From Lysobacterales bacterium (lineage in GTDB: Bacteria; Pseudomonadota; Gammaproteobacteria; Xanthomonadales; S139-57): a DNA stretch of 32,749 nt. The stretch's first letter is position 1. Each line of letters begins with the position of its first letter. Of this stretch, positions 7,869 to 17,503 are shown one piece after another. The position numbers and the translations under genes are program-made. The notes under the pieces are model-generated. The model did not search any database. It was not told the origin of the DNA and was given only the letters and a program-made list of their open reading frames with translations. Location: assembly GCA_015485125.1 (NCBI GenBank), contig WFUE01000053.1, positions 1 to 32,749 on the forward strand, read 5' to 3'.

Positions 7869-10800
7869 TTAGAAATCGTAGCGAATGCCGATTTGCGCGC
7901 CCCAGCGGGACTGGCCCGCACGGTCACTGCGACTGAAGGGCTGTGTACGGCCGTTCCAGTCGTAGATATAACGACCAGTGGCTTCATCGATGCCCTCGAA
8001 GTCCGCCACAGCGAAGGTCTGGAAGCTGGCCTGCTCGATATGACCCCAATCACTGTTGATCATGTTGAGCACATTGGTCAGGTTCAGGTAGACCACGCCC
8101 TTGCCAGGACCGAAGAACGGAATTTCCTGGGTGATCTTCATATCCAGCTGGGTCACCCAGGGAGAGCGGTCGCTGTTGCGCGGCACCACCTGCCCCATGT
8201 ATTCACGCAGACCCGGCGTGTTGTTGACAAAGTCGAAGAACGCAGCTTCTTCGGACGGATCCGTGAAGATCACGTCACCCGGGCCAGACGGCACATAGAA
8301 CAGGTCGTTGCTGGAACGACGGTCACCGTTGGCGTCATTGCCAAAGATGTAGCTGAACGGCCGGCCGGACCGGTTCTCGTAGAACAGGGTCACGGTAGTG
8401 GCATGGCCTTCGAAGAAATACTTCTTCCAGGTGGCCGTTGCAATAATCCGGTCACGAATTTCGTAATCGGAGGCTGCAAGCTGCGGCTCGTTGGGGTTGA
8501 CATTGGGCAGGTAGCCCCAGTTGGAAATGGCACGGGAAGAACCGCCATCGTTGATTTCACGGGTATCCATGCCGGTGTAACCCACCATCCAGGACAAGCC
8601 TTCGTTCCCTTCCATGGCCTTCTTCAGGGACAGGGTCCAGGAAGTGGTCGCGCCCTGGGTGGTATTCTCCAGCAACACGACATCATTGAAGTCACGGTTG
8701 TTGTTGCAACGCTGTGAACGGTCATTGTTGGGGTCACACCAGTAGGACAGGCGGCCGTCCGGCATGGTGCCTGTGGGATCTCCCAGGTTCAGGTGACGAT
8801 ACTTGATGCCGTACTTGGTTTCTGTGTGCAGCACTTCGGCGCTGGCGACGATACCGTTCCAGGGCAATTCGTGGTCGATGGCCAGGTTGGACTTCCACAC
8901 GGAAGGTTGCTTGAAGTCCGGGTCCACCACATCCACGTCCATGCGCGCGGCACCACCGGGGCGCGGCAGGTTGTCCGGGTCGGCGGTGATGGGCACCAGT
9001 GAACCGGAGTAGTCGGAGTACGTGGTCACATTGCCACCGGGATTGGTGAAGGGGTTGGACAACCAGACGCCAGCGGTGGAACCCATGAACAGACCAAAAC
9101 CACCACGGATCTGCGTGGGACGATCCAGACCGAGGTCATAGTTGAAGCCCACGCGCGGCTGCAGCACACCATTGCCGTCTACAGTCGTGTTGTTGGGGAA
9201 ACCGTAGAACTGTTCGAAAGCCGGATTGTACAACGGCTTGTCATCCGTGGTCGGCAGGTCATAACGCAGGCCGGCCACCACCGTCAGCTGATAGTTCACG
9301 TCCCAGGTATCCTGCAGGAACAGCCCCCAGTTGGCCAGTGCCCAGTCGGCGGTGGGCAGCGGGTCATTCGGATCGGTGCCGATGCGATAGGAATAGGAAC
9401 GGTAATTACCGTTGGCAAAATCGTCGATGGAACGGAAACGGTAGTACCCCAGGCTGTCAAAGACAAACAGGTTGTTGATGTCGTTCAGCTTGTAGTCGAA
9501 ACCACCACGCAAGGTATGTGCACCCTTGCGCAAGTCGGCGGCAAAGAACACCGTGGTGGTGTCCACCTGCAGGTCATTGGCCTGGCGGAAACGCTCGGTA
9601 CCGAAATGCACTTCTCCGGTCACGCTCTCACCGGCACCGGAAGTTCCCGGCACGCCATCCACGCGGAAGTAGGGCATGCGGGCGTTGTTGTCCGGATACT
9701 TGTGGAACTTCATCCGGGCGATGTTCAATTCGGTGGACAGGTTGGGCGTCCAGTCAGAGTAGAGCTGAAGGGCATAGTTCTCGGTATCAAAGGTATTGGT
9801 GTACCAGTGCGAGCTCAGGGAAACATCATAGTTGCCCCGGTTACGGATGTTGATTTCCTTGCCCAGCGTGCTGTTGTAGCGGGCGGTCAGGCGATGGTTC
9901 TCATTGATGTTCCAGTCGATTTTCACCAGCGTCTTCTTGTCACTGTTGACCAGTTCGCTGGCGTTGAAATCTCCAATGTTGGCTGCACCATAGCCGGCAG
10001 CAATGTCACGGATCTGCTGCAAGGCGGCAGCATCCGGGGTAAAAGCCGGATCCAGCGCGTTGGTGTTTTCAAACTCCTCATAGTTGAGGAAGAAGAACAG
10101 TTTGTTCTGGATGATGGGGCCACCAAAGGTCACGCCACGGGTCCATTCCTCGAAGGTATCAAAGGCATTGCCGTTTTCATCATCTCCGACCATGGAGTCA
10201 TCACGGTAGACATAATACAGACTGCCATGGAACTCGTTGGTACCACTCTTGGTCACGGCATTGAGGTCACCGCCCACGAAATTGGACTTGGAAACATCAT
10301 AGGGAGAAATGCCAATGTTCAACTGGTCGATGGTTTCCAGCGAGAAAGGCTGGCCACGGGCCATGGAAGGCAGACCACCACCTTCAAGACCAAACTCGTC
10401 ATTGGTGGGCACACCATCGATGGCGATATTGTTGTAGCGGTTGTTCTGACCGGCCACGGAAATGGTGTTCTCTTCCTTGTCCAGCACAGTGATGCGTGGA
10501 TCCATGCGGGCAAAATCGGCCAGGCCACGAGAGATGGACGGGGATGCCTCGATCTGATCACGCGTAATGGTGGTACCGGCACCCATGTTGGAAGGATCGA
10601 AGATGCCGGATGAAGCCATGCCCACCACTTCGACCTTGTCCAGGGCGGCTGTATCCGGACTCAGCACTACGTCCAGATTCTTGTCCTTGCCCAGTTCCAG
10701 ATACAGGTCAGTGGCGGATTCGGTTTTGAAACCATCCTTGCTGACCGTCACCTTGTAGGGACCTCCCACACGCAGACCCTTGGCCAGAAAGTGGCCGGTC

Positions 10801-10997
10801 GCATTGCTGGTCACGGATTTCGTGGTACCGGATGGCGTGTGCACAATGGAAATGGTCGCGCCATCCAGCGCAGCGCCATTGGCATCACGAACGGTTCCAC
10901 TGACGGAAGAGGAGGTGGTTTGTGCCATGGCATTCGACGCCAAGAAACCAACCACAACCAAAGAGGCGAGCATGCCTTTCAGTTTATTCCACATCAT
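7869..10997 (-). CDS. Oar-like TonB-dependent outer-membrane receptor
   Basis: A 1042-residue receptor. The signal peptide ends AMA, before QTTSSS. An N-terminal carboxypeptidase-regulatory-like beta domain (VSGTVRDANGAALDGATISI) spans roughly residues 30-115. A plug domain follows at roughly 130-270, with FARMDPRITV and AIDGVPTNDEFGLEGGG. The rest is a large 22-stranded-type barrel ending in aromatic IGIRYDF, as outer-membrane proteins do. This is the Oar/carboxypeptidase-like subgroup; the cargo is not predictable from sequence. No TonB box is obvious. The start is ATG 10997 (ATGATG); the track's extra 26 codons lie in the leader. A Pho box and a -10 element sit about 80 bp upstream, implying expression under phosphate limitation. 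A terminator follows the gene. Confidence 0.92.
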   Translation of the reverse strand: MMWNKLKGMLASLVVVGFLASNAMAQTTSSSVSGTVRDANGAALDGATISIVHTPSGTTKSVTSNATGHFLAKGLRVGGPYKVTVSKDGFKTESATDLYLELGKDKNLDVVLSPDTAALDKVEVVGMASSGIFDPSNMGAGTTITRDQIEASPSISRGLADFARMDPRITVLDKEENTISVAGQNNRYNNIAIDGVPTNDEFGLEGGGLPSMARGQPFSLETIDQLNIGISPYDVSKSNFVGGDLNAVTKSGTNEFHGSLYYVYRDDSMVGDDENGNAFDTFEEWTRGVTFGGPIIQNKLFFFLNYEEFENTNALDPAFTPDAAALQQIRDIAAGYGAANIGDFNASELVNSDKKTLVKIDWNINENHRLTARYNSTLGKEINIRNRGNYDVSLSSHWYTNTFDTENYALQLYSDWTPNLSTELNIARMKFHKYPDNNARMPYFRVDGVPGTSGAGESVTGEVHFGTERFRQANDLQVDTTTVFFAADLRKGAHTLRGGFDYKLNDINNLFVFDSLGYYRFRSIDDFANGNYRSYSYRIGTDPNDPLPTADWALANWGLFLQDTWDVNYQLTVVAGLRYDLPTTDDKPLYNPAFEQFYGFPNNTTVDGNGVLQPRVGFNYDLGLDRPTQIRGGFGLFMGSTAGVWLSNPFTNPGGNVTTYSDYSGSLVPITADPDNLPRPGGAARMDVDVVDPDFKQPSVWKSNLAIDHELPWNGIVASAEVLHTETKYGIKYRHLNLGDPTGTMPDGRLSYWCDPNNDRSQRCNNNRDFNDVVLLENTTQGATTSWTLSLKKAMEGNEGLSWMVGYTGMDTREINDGGSSRAISNWGYLPNVNPNEPQLAASDYEIRDRIIATATWKKYFFEGHATTVTLFYENRSGRPFSYIFGNDANGDRRSSNDLFYVPSGPGDVIFTDPSEEAAFFDFVNNTPGLREYMGQVVPRNSDRSPWVTQLDMKITQEIPFFGPGKGVVYLNLTNVLNMINSDWGHIEQASFQTFAVADFEGIDEATGRYIYDWNGRTQPFSRSDRAGQSRWGAQIGIRYDF

Positions 10998-11073
10998 GTT
11001 TACCCTTGATTTTATTGACAAAATTACAATGAAACTCAGCCACACACCCATACGGAAGCGAATGGTCGAATGC

Positions 11074-11107
11074 ATTGTAGTGCGTAATTATGACAGTTTT
11101 GCTACCG
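11074..11107 (-). promoter_or_regulatory. Predicted PhoB-activated promoter of the TonB-dependent receptor
   Basis: On the minus strand, CGGTAGC-AAAA-CTGTCAT matches 14 of 18 positions of the Pho box CTGTCAT-AWAW-CTGTCAY, with the second half exact. Ten bases later lies TACAAT, a good -10 box at the canonical distance. No -35 is needed at PhoB-dependent promoters. The transcript would start near 11067 and have a leader of about 70 nt. Confidence 0.62.
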
Positions 11108-11137
11108 CGAGTTAACAAAAAATTGAGCCATGAGCCG

Positions 11138-12586
11138 TCAATGCTGGCGAAACTTTTCAACCCGGATCAGGTTGGTGGTTCCTTTCACCCCGAAAGGCAC
11201 GCCCGCGGTGATGACATAACGGTCGCCATCACGGGCAAAATGGGAAGTGGCCAGACAATCATTGGCCCGTTCCACCATATCAGCGGAATCGGTGATTTCA
11301 TCGGAAAGGAAGGGCGCCACTCCCCAGACCAGACTCAACTGCCGGTAGGAAATTTCGGAAGTGGTAATGGCCAGCACCGGTGTTTCGTTACGGAAACGGG
11401 AAACCCGGTAGGCCGTGGCGCCGGAGGCACTGAAACAGACGATGACCTGCACATCCAGTTCCTCGGCCACCTGGCAGGCGGCATGGGAGACGGAATCGGC
11501 CACCGTACCCGCCATCTCCAGCGTAAGATTGTCCTGCAGTCGACGGTATTCGGTATCGGTCTCCACCGTGCGGGCGATACTGTCCATCATGCGCACGGCC
11601 TCAATGGGGTATTCTCCCACGGCGGTTTCCGCCGACAACATCACCGCATCGGTACCGTCATAGATGGCATTGGCCACATCGGAGGCTTCAGCGCGGGTGG
11701 GTGCCGGCGCGTGAATCATGGATTCCAGCATCTGCGTGGCGGTCACCACCGGCTTGCCGGCATTGCGGCACTGGCGGATCAGGTTCTTCTGTACCGCCGG
11801 CACCAGCTCGGGTGACAGTTCCACACCCAGATCGCCCCGGGCCACCATGATGCCATCCACCTCCGCCAGAATATCCTGAAAATTCTCCACTGCGCTGGGT
11901 TTTTCGATCTTGGCCATCAGGCGGGCCGTGGAGCCGGCCTCGTTCAACAAGCGGCGCGCCTCGCGCACGTCCTCGGCGGAACGGACGAAACTGATGGCCA
12001 CCCAGTCCACACCCAGCCGGGCACCCAGCTTCAAATCGGCGATATCCTTTTCCGTCAGGGCCGGAAGACTGAGGTCGGAACCGGGTATGTTCAACCCCTT
12101 GTTGTTGGAAAGCACGCCGCCCAGGGTCACTTCGGTCTCCACCCTGCCCTGGGTGACCGAGACCACTTTCAAACGCAGGCGGCCATCATCCAGCAGCAGG
12201 TCATCGCCGGGGCGTACATCCTGGCACAGCCCGGTATAGGTCACGCCCACCCGCTGCCGGTCGCCAGGGCTGTCGTCATCACAGGTGATGGTGAAACGGG
12301 CACCACGCTCCAGCAGGACTTCACCCTCCTTGAACGTGGTCACGCGAATCTTCGGCCCCTGCAAGTCCTGCAGGATGCCGATGGACTGGTTCATTTCCGC
12401 CGCGGCATCCCGAACCGTTTGCAGATTCCGGCGGTGAAACTCGGCATCGCCATGGGAGAAGTTCATCCGGAAAACATTGACGCCCGCCTGAATCAATGCC
12501 CGCACACGCTCCGGCGAACTGGAGGCCGGGCCCATGGTGGCGACGATCTTGGTACGACGAAAATCTCTGCGGGCGTGATGATTCAT
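11138..12586 (-). CDS. pykA: Pyruvate kinase
   Basis: Converts phosphoenolpyruvate and ADP to pyruvate and ATP in the cytoplasm. It has the N-terminal TKIVATMGPAS and VNVFRMNFSHG motifs, the active-site IMVARGDLGVE, the PVVTATQMLESM signature and DGTDAVMLSAETAVG. The C-terminal allosteric domain follows (about residues 350-482). ATG 12586 gives 482 residues, close to E. coli PykA (480); the track start is an upstream GTG. It lies 93 bp after the HisC-like gene on the same strand, so it may be transcribed with it or alone. PykA rather than PykF is inferred from length only. Confidence 0.95.
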   Translation of the reverse strand: MNHHARRDFRRTKIVATMGPASSSPERVRALIQAGVNVFRMNFSHGDAEFHRRNLQTVRDAAAEMNQSIGILQDLQGPKIRVTTFKEGEVLLERGARFTITCDDDSPGDRQRVGVTYTGLCQDVRPGDDLLLDDGRLRLKVVSVTQGRVETEVTLGGVLSNNKGLNIPGSDLSLPALTEKDIADLKLGARLGVDWVAISFVRSAEDVREARRLLNEAGSTARLMAKIEKPSAVENFQDILAEVDGIMVARGDLGVELSPELVPAVQKNLIRQCRNAGKPVVTATQMLESMIHAPAPTRAEASDVANAIYDGTDAVMLSAETAVGEYPIEAVRMMDSIARTVETDTEYRRLQDNLTLEMAGTVADSVSHAACQVAEELDVQVIVCFSASGATAYRVSRFRNETPVLAITTSEISYRQLSLVWGVAPFLSDEITDSADMVERANDCLATSHFARDGDRYVITAGVPFGVKGTTNLIRVEKFRQH

Positions 12587-12679
12587 GCGCGTGGCGGATC
12601 CTTGGCTGTCAGTTGCCAGCGATGGTATGCCCACAGGTGAAAAATGAATATTCCACCGAGGTGATAGCCCGCGCCTACT

Positions 12680-13729
12680 TCAGCCCTGTACGATCCTTTC
12701 CGCATGATCCCGCAACCATGCATCCACCCGCTCACAAAGCCCCTCATCGGCCAGTGGCAGCCTGAACCAACCTGCCTCGCCAACACACTCTGACGACAGT
12801 AGCCAACTTTCCCCGGCCTGTCGCTGCAATGCCGATTGCAAGGCCGCTGGTTGCCGCACTTGCAAAAACAGCAGGGGTGCATCCGCCAGCCTGAGCTGCC
12901 GCACCTGCGGGTTTTCCGCCCAACGCTGGCACAAGGCTTTTCCCCGTGCCATCTGCTGCCGGCGCAGTTCTCCGGCCTTGCGCTGGTTTTCATGGGTCAA
13001 AAGATCCAGCGCGGCCCGCTCCACGGCGCGGGACGGTTGCTGTTCCGGCCAGAGCTTCTGCAACGCCTCCACCCAGGGTTCGGCGGCCTGGAGCGCTGCC
13101 AGTTGCAAGCCCGGCAGGCTCCAGCCATGATCGAATTCACGCAGCAGCATCAGGTTTTCATGCTGGTCCATGACGCGCTGCCAACGGTTGTGATGGTCAG
13201 GATTGTCCAGGGAAAGATCCAGCACCACCAGGCTGAAATCCCGCAGATGCGCGCACAAGTCGGCAACGGCTTCCATGGGCCAGGCCTGCCCTGTCAGCGG
13301 CGAAGGGGATTGCACCCACACCAGAGCCGTCTGGTGCTGCCAGTGTTCCAGCAATCCGTCCACATCGCCCGGTTGCAAGTCGGGCGGCACGGTATCCACC
13401 CGCATGCCCAGCCCCTGCAGGCGTTGTATGTAAAAAGGGGCTTCCGGCTGGACCAGCAACAGGCGAGCGTCCGGCCGCGACAATTCCATGAGTTGTTGCC
13501 GCATCTGCGTGGCCCGCTGCCCCAGCCAGTACTGCCGGGGGTCGCCACCCAGTACAGCAGCCAGACGACTGCGCAAGGCACAGGCACCGTCACTTACGGG
13601 CCGGTGCAGTTCATCGAAATCCTCTTCCCAGACTGGTCCCCCGTACAAGGGCATGGCCGGTGGTGGCGGCAATTCCAGCAGGGCCTGCCAGTCCACGCGC
13701 AACCATCGATCCCGTAGTGATGCCGACAT
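12680..13729 (-). CDS. HisC/CobC-like aminotransferase-fold protein lacking the PLP lysine
   Basis: A 349-residue protein whose segments line up with fold-type I HisC/CobC enzymes: LLLVQPEAPFYIQRLQGLGM matches the region after the cofactor-binding GNGS segment, and VQSPSPLTGQ matches the NPNNPTG loop. VLDLSLDN (Asp171) matches VVDEAY, and ENLMLLREFDHGWSLPGLQL matches the ENLxVLRTxSKAxGLAGLR box. In that last box the Schiff-base lysine is replaced by His201, and the tyrosine of DEAY is lost. It is therefore probably a non-catalytic paralogue, or a protein that does not use PLP conventionally. ATG 13729 has a good AGGAGTG site. It follows ybeY by 63 bp on the same strand. Confidence 0.75.
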   Translation of the reverse strand: MSASLRDRWLRVDWQALLELPPPPAMPLYGGPVWEEDFDELHRPVSDGACALRSRLAAVLGGDPRQYWLGQRATQMRQQLMELSRPDARLLLVQPEAPFYIQRLQGLGMRVDTVPPDLQPGDVDGLLEHWQHQTALVWVQSPSPLTGQAWPMEAVADLCAHLRDFSLVVLDLSLDNPDHHNRWQRVMDQHENLMLLREFDHGWSLPGLQLAALQAAEPWVEALQKLWPEQQPSRAVERAALDLLTHENQRKAGELRRQQMARGKALCQRWAENPQVRQLRLADAPLLFLQVRQPAALQSALQRQAGESWLLSSECVGEAGWFRLPLADEGLCERVDAWLRDHAERIVQG

Positions 13730-13792
13730 GGATACACTCCTTTTGCAACGGCGAGCGGCTTGTTTCAGCAGACCGCATGAGCGGCAACCGGA

Positions 13793-14257
13793 TTACAGGC
13801 AACCATCCGATTCGTACGGGTCCGGGATGCCCAGCCGGGCCAGCGCTTGTACTTCCAGGGCTTCCATCGCCGCCGCCTCGTCTTCTTGCAGATGGTCATG
13901 GCCCAGCAAGTGCAATACGCCATGAATGGTCAGATGCGCCCAGTGATGCAGCAATGGCTTGCCCTGCTCCGCCGCCTCGCGCTCCACCACCGGCACACAG
14001 AGCACCAGATCACCCAGCAGGGGCAGCTCCACCCCATCCGGCAATTCAGCAGGGAAGGAAAGCACGTTGGTGGGGTAGTCCTTGTGCCGGTATTGGGCGT
14101 TCAAGGCCTGGCCTTCTTCCGCGCCCACCAGACGAATGCTCAGGTTCCAGCGGCCCGGTGGAAGCACGGTTGCCGCCCAACGGGTAAAGTCGTCTTCCGT
14201 GGGCAGTCCCTCGGCCTCCAGCCCCAGGCTGAGATCCACCTCAAGCCGGGTCGTCAT
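13793..14257 (-). CDS. ybeY: Endoribonuclease YbeY
   Basis: A 154-residue metal-dependent single-strand RNase that matures the 3' end of 16S rRNA and takes part in ribosome quality control. The zinc signature H-x3-H-x5-H is seen as [11 protein letters not shown], preceded by NVLSFPAE and the LGDLVLC strand, as in all YbeY proteins. The start is ATG 14257, which overlaps the end of ybeZ by 17 bp; the track extends 17 codons upstream into that gene. It is transcribed with miaB and ybeZ. Confidence 0.95.
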   Translation of the reverse strand: MTTRLEVDLSLGLEAEGLPTEDDFTRWAATVLPPGRWNLSIRLVGAEEGQALNAQYRHKDYPTNVLSFPAELPDGVELPLLGDLVLCVPVVEREAAEQGKPLLHHWAHLTIHGVLHLLGHDHLQEDEAAAMEALEVQALARLGIPDPYESDGCL

Positions 14258-15200
14258 GCCGCTCGTAGGCCTCAATGATGGTTTGTACCAGCCGGTGGCG
14301 CACCACATCCCGGGCGGTGAAATGGGTAAAACTGACGCCTTCCACGCCCTGCAATACCTTCATGGCGTGCTTGAGGCCGGAGGGCGTGTTACGTGGCAGA
14401 TCCACCTGGGTGACATCTCCGGTCACCACGGCGGTGGAGCCGAAACCGATGCGGGTGAGGAACATTTTCATCTGTTCCACGGTGGTGTTCTGCGCTTCGT
14501 CAAGAATGATGAAAGCATCATTGAGGGTGCGGCCGCGCATGAAAGCCAGGGGGGCCACCTCGATCACATTGCGGTCGATGAGCCGCCCCACCCGGTCGAA
14601 GCCGAGCATTTCGTAGAGCGCGTCATAGAGTGGGCGCAGGTAAGGGTCGACCTTCTGCACCAGATCACCAGGCAGAAAACCCAGCCGCTCACCCGCTTCC
14701 ACCGCCGGACGCACCAGGATCAGCCGCTGCACCCGGTCGGTCTGCAATGCTTCCACCGCGCAGGCCACCGCCAGCCAGGTCTTGCCGGTGCCGGCCGGGC
14801 CGATTCCGAAGTTCACATCATGACGCTGGATGTTTTCCAGATAGCGGTTCTGGTTGTCACCCCGACCGCGTATGGTGCCCCGTCGGGTTCGGATCGCAAT
14901 ACCACTGCGCTCGTTATCGATGCCGGGTTCTTCCGCGCCCTTTTCCCGCAGGCTGAGATGAACCTGATCCGGCCCCACCACGATCTGGTCGGTCTGCGCA
15001 TAGAGATCCCGCAGTATGCCCATGGCCAGCTTGACCGGCTTCTCCTGCCCGCGAACCTGAAAAATGCCGCCGCGACCGAAAATTTCCACACCCAGGCCAT
15101 CCTCGATCTGCTTCAGATGCTGGTCGAACTGGCCGCAAAGGTTGGCCAGCCGTTCGTTGTCCACCGGTTCCAGTACCAGTTGCCGCTTGCATTCGGCCAT
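14241..15200 (-). CDS. ybeZ: PhoH-family ATPase YbeZ
   Basis: A 319-residue PhoH-like P-loop protein that partners YbeY in rRNA handling. Walker A is GPAGTGKT, and Walker B is FIILDEAQN. The conserved [18 protein letters not shown] and [12 protein letters not shown] segments are present, and a KH-like N-terminal region occupies the first 100 residues or so. Its ATG is fused to the miaB stop codon (TGATG), a clear sign of translational coupling. Confidence 0.95.
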   Translation of the reverse strand: MAECKRQLVLEPVDNERLANLCGQFDQHLKQIEDGLGVEIFGRGGIFQVRGQEKPVKLAMGILRDLYAQTDQIVVGPDQVHLSLREKGAEEPGIDNERSGIAIRTRRGTIRGRGDNQNRYLENIQRHDVNFGIGPAGTGKTWLAVACAVEALQTDRVQRLILVRPAVEAGERLGFLPGDLVQKVDPYLRPLYDALYEMLGFDRVGRLIDRNVIEVAPLAFMRGRTLNDAFIILDEAQNTTVEQMKMFLTRIGFGSTAVVTGDVTQVDLPRNTPSGLKHAMKVLQGVEGVSFTHFTARDVVRHRLVQTIIEAYERHDDPA

Positions 15201-16540
15201 CAGGCGGCATCTCCTGCCTGCAGGGCCAGCCGACCACGCAGGGAATGGGCCAGGGCACCGGTGATTTCCACCTCCACCATCTGGCCAATCAGGGCCGGCG
15301 GGCCGGCAAAATTCACCACCCGGTTGTTTTCCGTGCGCCCGGCCAGTTCATTGGCGTTCTTTTTCGAACGGCCTTCCACCAGAATCCGCTGGCGGCTGCC
15401 CACCATGGCCTCGCTGATGGACTGGGCCATTTCGTTGATGCGCGCCTGCAAGCGGTGCAGCCGGGCTTTCTTGATTTCCATGGGCGTGTCATCCGGCAGG
15501 CTGGCCGCCGGCGTGCCGGGGCGGGCGCTGTAGATGAAACTGAAGCTCTGGTCGAAGCCGATTTCCTCGATCAGCTGCATGGTCTGTTCAAAGTCTTCCG
15601 CCGTCTCGCCAGGAAAGCCGACGATAAAATCGGAAGACAGGCAAAGATTGGGGCGTACTTCACGCAAACGGCGGATTTTCTGCTTGTACTCCAGCACCGT
15701 GTGCCCGCGCTTCATCATTGCCAGCACCCGGTCGGAACCGGCCTGCACCGGCAGGTGGAGAAAATCCACCAGCTTGGGTTCGTCGGCAAAGGCCTGAATC
15801 AGGCTGTCCGAGAACTCCACCGGATGGGAGGTGGTGAAGCGAATGCGCTCCACCCCATCCACGGCGGCCACATAGTGGATCAGCTCGGCCAGGTCGGCAA
15901 TACCACCATCATGGGTCGCGCCACGGTAGGCGTTGACATTCTGCCCCAGCAGGTGGATCTCCTTCACGCCCTGCTCGGCCAGCTCCACCACTTCGGCCAC
16001 CACATCATCCAGGGGCCGGCTGACTTCCTCGCCACGGGTGTAGGGCACCACGCAGAAAGAACAGTACTTGGAACAGCCTTCCATGATGGAGACGAAGGCC
16101 GTGGCCCCTTCCGCCCGGGGTTCCGGCAGGTTGTCGAACTTTTCAATTTCCGGAAAGCTGATATCCACCACCGGCTGACCGCTTTCACGCCGCTGGCGGA
16201 TCATCTCCGGCAGCCGGTGCAGGGTTTGCGGCCCGAAGACCAGATCCACGAATGGCGCGCGCTCGACGATGGCTTCCCCTTCCTGCGAGGCCACGCAACC
16301 GGCCACGCCAATGATCAGTTCCGGCTTGTCCGCCTTCAGTGGCCGCCAGCGGCCCAGCTGGGAAAACACCTTTTCCTGCGCCTTTTCACGAATGGAACAG
16401 GTGTTGACCAGAATGACATCGGCCTCGCGCTCGTCCGTGGTTTCTTCCAGCCCCTCGGCCAGCAGCACGTCGCGCATGCGCGCCGAATCGTATTCGTTCA
16501 TCTGGCAGCCGTGGGTTTTGATATAGACTTTTCCGTGCAT
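15200..16540 (-). CDS. miaB: tRNA-2-methylthio-N6-dimethylallyladenosine synthase MiaB
   Basis: A radical-SAM methylthiotransferase that converts i6A37 to ms2i6A37 in tRNAs reading UNN codons. The N-terminal UPF0004 domain carries three cysteines for the auxiliary cluster ([30 protein letters not shown]). The radical-SAM motif [15 protein letters not shown] holds the SAM-binding cluster. A TRAM domain fills the last 70 residues or so. At 446 residues it has the usual length. It is the first gene of miaB-ybeZ-ybeY and is divergent from the SDR gene. A GATAAT -10-like box at 16573-16578 on the minus strand could be its promoter, though no good -35 is seen. Confidence 0.97.
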   Translation of the reverse strand: MHGKVYIKTHGCQMNEYDSARMRDVLLAEGLEETTDEREADVILVNTCSIREKAQEKVFSQLGRWRPLKADKPELIIGVAGCVASQEGEAIVERAPFVDLVFGPQTLHRLPEMIRQRRESGQPVVDISFPEIEKFDNLPEPRAEGATAFVSIMEGCSKYCSFCVVPYTRGEEVSRPLDDVVAEVVELAEQGVKEIHLLGQNVNAYRGATHDGGIADLAELIHYVAAVDGVERIRFTTSHPVEFSDSLIQAFADEPKLVDFLHLPVQAGSDRVLAMMKRGHTVLEYKQKIRRLREVRPNLCLSSDFIVGFPGETAEDFEQTMQLIEEIGFDQSFSFIYSARPGTPAASLPDDTPMEIKKARLHRLQARINEMAQSISEAMVGSRQRILVEGRSKKNANELAGRTENNRVVNFAGPPALIGQMVEVEITGALAHSLRGRLALQAGDAA

Positions 16541-16608
16541 GGAAGGCTCACACTTGCCGGTGAAAACCGCTTATTATCCCGCTTGTTTCCATCGACTTCC
16601 ATAGTGAC

Positions 16609-17397
16609 ATGCACAAAAACCGCCCCGTGGTCTGGATTACCGGCGCATCCTCCGGCATTGGCGAGGCGCTGGCCGAACAATACGCACGCCAGCAAGCGCG
16701 CCTGGTACTCTCCGCCCGTTCCGTCGACAAGCTGGAAGCCCTGGCCACGCGTCTGGACTGCGAAAGCCTGGTGCTTCCCATGGATGTCACCGATTTCGGC
16801 AGTTTCGCCGGCAAGGTGGAAGCCGTGCTGGCGCATTTCGGCCAGATCGACATCCTGATCAACAACGCTGGCGTCTCCCAGCGTGGCTGGGCCGAAGCCT
16901 GCGGCTTCGCCGTGGACCAGCGGCTGATGGATGTGAACTTTTTCGGCCCGGTAGCCCTGAGCCGGGCGGTACTGCCGCACATGCGCGCGCGCAAGCAGGG
17001 CGTGATCGCGGTCACCTCCTCGGTGATGGGCAAGGTACAGACGCCACGCCGCACCGCCTACGCCGCCAGCAAGCATGCCATTCAGGGCTGGTTCGACTGC
17101 CTGCGCTGTGAAGTGTGGAAGGACGGCATTCAGGTCACCCTGCTGCTGCCCGGCTATGTGCATACCCATCTTTCCTATCACGCACTGGACGCCGACGGCC
17201 AACCCCACGGCAAGATGGATCGCATTCAGGCCAACGGCATGCCGGCGGAACGCTGCGCGCGCAAGATGATACGCGCCATCGAAAAGGGCAAGGAAGAAGT
17301 CATCATCGCCGGTCTGCAGGAAAGGCTGGCCGCCTGGCTGAAACGCTTCACTCCACGCCTGTATTCAGCCATCGCCAAGCGCATACCGGTAGAGTAA
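16609..17397 (+). CDS. Short-chain dehydrogenase/reductase
   Basis: A 262-residue classical SDR. It has the NAD(P)-binding GASSGIG, the NNAG motif after LIN, a catalytic Ser in VTSSVMG and the YAASK active-site pair. The [15 protein letters not shown] segment resembles DHRS7-like enzymes. The tail is basic and amphipathic ([16 protein letters not shown]), which may lead to membrane association. The Ala and Arg residues around position 36 (SARS) favour NADPH. The substrate is unknown. The upstream RBS is weak. It is 106 bp ahead of pstS on the same strand but has no evident functional link to it. Confidence 0.9.
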   Translation: MHKNRPVVWITGASSGIGEALAEQYARQQARLVLSARSVDKLEALATRLDCESLVLPMDVTDFGSFAGKVEAVLAHFGQIDILINNAGVSQRGWAEACGFAVDQRLMDVNFFGPVALSRAVLPHMRARKQGVIAVTSSVMGKVQTPRRTAYAASKHAIQGWFDCLRCEVWKDGIQVTLLLPGYVHTHLSYHALDADGQPHGKMDRIQANGMPAERCARKMIRAIEKGKEEVIIAGLQERLAAWLKRFTPRLYSAIAKRIPVE

Positions 17398-17424
17398 CGC
17401 ATTGATTCCAAAGCACTCATCAAA

Positions 17425-17442
17425 TTGTAATCTGTTCGTAAC
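17425..17442 (+). promoter_or_regulatory. Possible weak Pho box before pstS
   Basis: TTGTAAT-CTGT-TCGTAAC has the 7+4+7 layout of a Pho box, and its two heptamers share T-GTAA, but only about 11 of 18 positions match consensus. A poor -10 (CACTAT) ends at 17460. It is supported mainly by the identity of the gene 62 bp downstream. Confidence 0.35.
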
Positions 17443-17503
17443 ATTATCTGCGCACACTATGCGCCAGTTGAAAACCACCCTGATCCAGACGACGAGGACA
17501 AGC

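Noticed and set aside
9516-10613. A 365-codon plus-strand ORF opposite the TonB-dependent receptor
   Set aside because: The receptor frame carries clear domain motifs; the antisense frame has none and no start signal.
11118-11140. Terminator after pyruvate kinase
   Set aside because: A T-run exists, but the preceding GGCTCATGGCTCA is a direct, not inverted, repeat, so no stable stem forms.
15245-16858. A 537-codon plus-strand ORF
   Set aside because: Antisense to miaB through most of its length and out of frame with the SDR gene; no RBS and no motif.
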